Origin: Coprinellus micaceus
Taxonomy: Eukaryota; Basidiomycota; Agaricomycetes; Agaricales; Psathyrellaceae
Assembly: GCA_951394405.1 (NCBI GenBank)
Contig: OX596338.1
Coordinates: 1,364,001-1,428,000 of the forward strand
DNA length: 64,000 nucleotides
Direction of reading: 5' to 3'
Shown piece by piece: positions 60,964-64,000 of this stretch; within the stretch, counting starts at the first letter, position 1, and each line of letters starts with the position of its first letter. The notes below the pieces were generated by a model. It was given only the letters and a program-made list of their open reading frames with translations. It was not told the origin of the DNA and searched no databases. The position numbers and the translations under genes are program-made.

Positions 60964-62406
60964 TTACTTCCGCCCCCCATCTCTTCGCATCATCGTGATC
61001 CTGAACCTCACGAGCACCTTGGCTCTTAACAAGGCTGCCTCCCATTTCAACCTCAATCTCGTCTCCCTCCACGCCTGCGGCCCATGTCGGGCGACGAAGC
61101 CACTTCGGACCCATCTGTCAAAGACCATGTCGCTTTCGTGCAGATCTAAAGCCTCGGCATGGAGCGCCGAAATATCTTCCACTGCCTCGAGGACAGGCTT
61201 GTTCTCGCATCCTTCCTCAAGATAGGTTTGTGACCGGGGCCGTATAGCAGAGGAGCACTTGCGAGAGACAGACTCCAACCTCTTGATCACGTCTTCGACC
61301 GAGGCGAAAAAGGGGAACGCAGTCTTCTTGCTCTTCGATGTGTTATGCCCTAGGCTCGGAAGGAGGATTGCGCAGCATAGGAGATACCTCATGCTCATGA
61401 ATCGGACGCCGGGTGCGAGGCAGGTGAACTCGATGGCAAGGCCATCGTGCACATATCCAAATGCGGGGTCGCTCAGAGTGAATTGGCGTTCGAAAGCAAT
61501 GGCGAGCGCAGAGGGGATAGAGGGGATAGGTATGAAGTCCAGGTCGAGTGTATCTTCGATGAGGCAGGTATCTGGTGATTATATGCGCCGTATATCAGCC
61601 CAATGGAATGTGAGAGGAACCTGCCAATTTACAAACTCACCGAGGTTGGGTACATCGACTCTACCTGCTTGGGCCCCGGCACCCATTCCAAAGCGCCACC
61701 AGAACCTTCCATTCAGCACCGTTCCATACGCAGACAGGATGCTCGAGGCCACGCTCATTTTCCACCTCCATCCAAACCCAAAGGCAATCTGGCATCCGAA
61801 AGCCCATATCCCCTCCTCGTCCGAGTCGTAGTTGTTCCCATCCTTTCGCACACAGTTTAAAGTGAAAAGCTCTTCCAGAATGTCGTCGTCCTTGAGCTCT
61901 AATCTCCCAGTTACCAGTGCTTTCCAGGTGTTTTCAAGGTCGAGACGTAGTACGGGGTTTCCGCAGGCTGATGAAACCGGTGGCGCCGACACAGACTTTA
62001 AAATTGGCTTGTAGTCCTTCGGATGGCATTCCTCGACAGGTATGAAGACTGCCGCCAGAGCCTCCTCGTACACTCCCAGCCTCGTGTTCCCATCTCGCGA
62101 ATCCCTACCTCCAGTCTGTGCATTTGCTCCAGGTGTGCCAAGGTCGATGAGCTGAGCGACCATGCAGAGCACCAAGAATGCCATAAACCCGTAGAGCCAT
62201 GCCGGACCGTACTCGAGGCTAGGAAATTGCCAAGGCGTCGTAGGGTCCAAGACATTGAGGCCGTCCGGGCGATGGTGTAACTGGGTCCAATTCTTGACGT
62301 GAGCCAGGAGGTTATGCCGCCATTTTTTCGCCAGGGCGTCGAAATAAACACGAAGTAGGCCAGGAAGGAAGGTCGAGAATTCTTGTGGCTGGAATTGCTC
62401 AGCCAT
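60964..62406 (-). CDS. orphan protein with one membrane segment
   Basis: No family recognised. The start at 62406 gives MAEQFQPQEFSTFLPGLLRV; an in-frame ATG at 62493 would add 29 residues. A single hydrophobic segment (WLYGFMAFLVLCMVAQLIDL, about residues 65-85) follows a short cytosolic or lumenal head. The long remainder includes PVLRLDLENTWKALVTGRLE, EELFTLNCVRKDGNNYDSDE and FGFGWRWKMSVASSILSAYG. One clear intron (GTGAGT...TCACCAG near 61572-61643) joins VPNLG to DTCLIEDTLDLDFIPIPSIP. The second exon includes AIEFTCLAPGVRFMSMRYLL and a Lys/Arg-rich end (RLKWEAALLRAKVLVRFRIT). The length is about 430 residues. It is coding on its length, good splice sites and composition. The end near 60964 is convergent with TAF7. 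Confidence 0.72.
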
Positions 62407-63181
62407 CGCCAAGCCGTCGTCGTCGTCGTAGTTGGAGAGAGGCCAAGGCCTGGCCGCGACGTGAAGAAACGCGTGGCTCGACCATCCCATCATTCCGTTT
62501 CGGGTTACCCACCTTCCATTCTGGTTCTCTCACACACGCTCGCTCGCTGCGTTACATCCGAGTCCACCACCGCAGTGCCCACAGTGGATTCAAAACAACC
62601 CAAGGACGGTGTACACACCGACGGTGGAACAAAACATCACACATATACAGGCGCGGACACAAAGAATACCGCTACAGTTAAGTATCTTAGGTAGCCAAAA
62701 CCGAGTCAACTAAAAGGAAAGGAGTGGACGGACAACCAGTAGGGCCACAAAAGAGTAAGCAGTCAGAGATGGCAACATATACAGCCAAGAAAAGAAGGGC
62801 GTGTGGGCCCAGAGCGAATGGCAGGGAAGGGACGGGAAGCGGGGTTCCGCCTGGGGGTATCAGTGCTGGCGTGAAAATGGAACGAGGCGAGCCAATTGTA
62901 CAACCTTTAGGTGACTGATATACACTGTAGGACATTATATGTAGATCGTGTACGCTTCCAGAGATTCAGATGCCCTTGTCAGATAGAATGAGATAGGTTA
63001 CGCAAGAAATCCAGCAGGAGTGGGGCGGAAGGTGAAGTCATCGGACGACAGTGGAGGCAAAGAATCGGGTTATGACAAAAAGGCGAATGGTTGGACTAAA
63101 ATGTGGGGGGATAAGGCGGTTCCCTCACAACCTATATGAGATAGAAGAGTGAGTGTAGCCTGAATGACGATCGCGAGAGCT
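62407..63181. other. 0.8 kb without a recognised gene
   Basis: This stretch separates the orphan membrane protein from the stop of the calcium exchanger, both minus strand. It likely includes the 3' UTR of the exchanger and the promoter of the orphan gene. Open frames near 62383-62694 follow the antisense of the orphan's leader and carry no motif. Confidence 0.5.
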
Positions 63182-64000
63182 TTACGAGACCCAGACTGTA
63201 GATGATTGGAGCGTCAGCGCACTAGTCAAGTTAGAATATCAGGCGGAAAAAAGGGTAACGCACAAGCCAAAGCGATCACCGCGTAGAGTGTGACGAGGCT
63301 GTGGATTTTGAGGTCAGTAGGCGCTTCGACATGCCATGGTGATATGGCTTACAGCAATCCCTCCATATAATTCGACTTTCCGTCCTGGATAAGCGTGTTT
63401 ACGAGTATCACCGATACGAAGAGGCAAATGGTCTGTCGCAAATTGGAAAGTTAGTGCTCGCACCAGATGTCCTTCATCTGGGGAACGTACCTCGAAATCA
63501 GCAAAGTAGAGGGTCAGCTCATGGCCGGTAATCCACCCAATGATGACCATCAAGGGTACGACGAAGGCCGCGATTTGCTGTCCCACACAGTTCAGCTCCT
63601 TCCACGTCGCGACAAAGGAAAGGGAATGTGCGCACAATAGACGACCCAACGCATATCGTAATGGTAAGTTCCATCTTGTTCTTCATCGCCATCCAGACGG
63701 ATGTAACATGCTCTGCGGCATTGGCCACAATGGGAAGGAGAATAAGACCGATGAACGCCTTGGGAATGTGGTACCGGTCTGCCGTTTCTTCGATGGATGC
63801 GACCAAATAATCAGCACAGAAAGACGTAATAATTGTAACAACAAGGAGGCTAGGATTTCTATGATAAGCTGTTGATAACCTGGAAGGGTGGGGAAGACTT
63901 ACGCAACACCAGCAGAAGGCAAGTTCATGTTCGGCTCTTCCTCTTCCTCTATGGGCACGGGAGTGTGTTGGCTGTCGAGTGACTCTTCGTCGGCCCGGTC
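63182..64000 (-). CDS. vacuolar Ca2+/H+ exchanger, CAX/Vcx1 type (3' part; 5' end outside window)
   Basis: Antiporter that loads Ca2+ into the vacuole in exchange for protons. Only the C-terminal half is present. It enters the window in an acidic loop (PVPIEEEEEPNMNLPSAGVA), the usual acidic segment between the two halves of CAX proteins. Then come ITSFCADYLVASIEETADRY, HIPKAFIGLILLPIVANAAE (the c-2 repeat with the exchange Glu), HVTSVWMAMKNKMELTITIC and VGSSIQIAAFVVPLMVIIGW. After ITGHELTLYFADFE and TICLFVSVILVNTLIQDGKS, NYMEGLLLVTLYAVIALA is spliced to a final tiny exon giving FWVS and TAA at 63182-63184. Partial because the window ends, not because of a break. Confidence 0.93.

Overview
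The window is nuclear DNA from a filamentous basidiomycete, most likely an Agaricomycete. Nearly every gene is broken by many short introns of about 50-60 nt with GT..AG borders and CTAAC/CTNAY-like branch sites. Genes are densely packed on both strands, and the conserved proteins have fungal architectures: Gsp1/Ran, Bet3, Gid4, Npr2, Gaa1, Sam37, a fungal RdRP and a Yck-type casein kinase. No CRISPR array or other prokaryotic feature is present. All gene models were spliced by eye, so start codons and some inner exon borders are predictions.

Layout. 0.6-12.3 kb, all minus: Yck-type casein kinase I, an FAD monooxygenase of Baeyer-Villiger type, GID4/VID24 with an N-terminal CxxC extension, and a 14-TM-type MFS exporter. 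13-14.1 kb, plus: Ran GTPase. 14.4-18.8 kb, minus: two tandem paralogues of an orphan family; a third copy lies at 25.7-27.8 kb, plus. 19.3-25.6 kb: BET3 (minus), mitochondrial uS13 (minus), FAM50/XAP5 (plus), tRNA-Phe(GAA) (minus), V-ATPase subunit D (plus), ribosomal protein uL24 (minus), FRG1 (plus). 28-35.6 kb: BUD23 (plus), BCS1 (minus), a J-domain/ankyrin/RG-rich fusion (plus), LUC7 (plus). 36.6-40.3 kb, plus: a long Ser/Pro-rich protein with a conserved basic core. 40.6-45.3 kb, minus: a USP48-like deubiquitinase. 45.45-46.14 kb: a 688-bp non-autonomous DNA transposon with 35-bp terminal inverted repeats and an 8-bp target duplication, sitting in the shared promoter of the deubiquitinase and GAA1. 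46.2-52.6 kb: GAA1 (plus), NPR2 (minus), OGG1 (plus). 52.7-56.9 kb, minus: RNA-dependent RNA polymerase. 57.2-62.4 kb: SAM37/metaxin (minus), TAF7 (plus), an orphan membrane protein (minus). 63.2-64 kb, minus: the 3' part of a Ca2+/H+ exchanger.

Most genes are single-copy housekeeping functions (ribosome, splicing, TFIID, trafficking, GPI anchoring, respiratory-complex assembly, DNA repair) and form no pathway cluster. The parts least explained by known biology are the three-copy orphan family, which has an internal two-fold duplication; the terminal-inverted-repeat element; the J/ankyrin/RG fusion; and the Ser/Pro-rich 36.6-40.3 kb protein.
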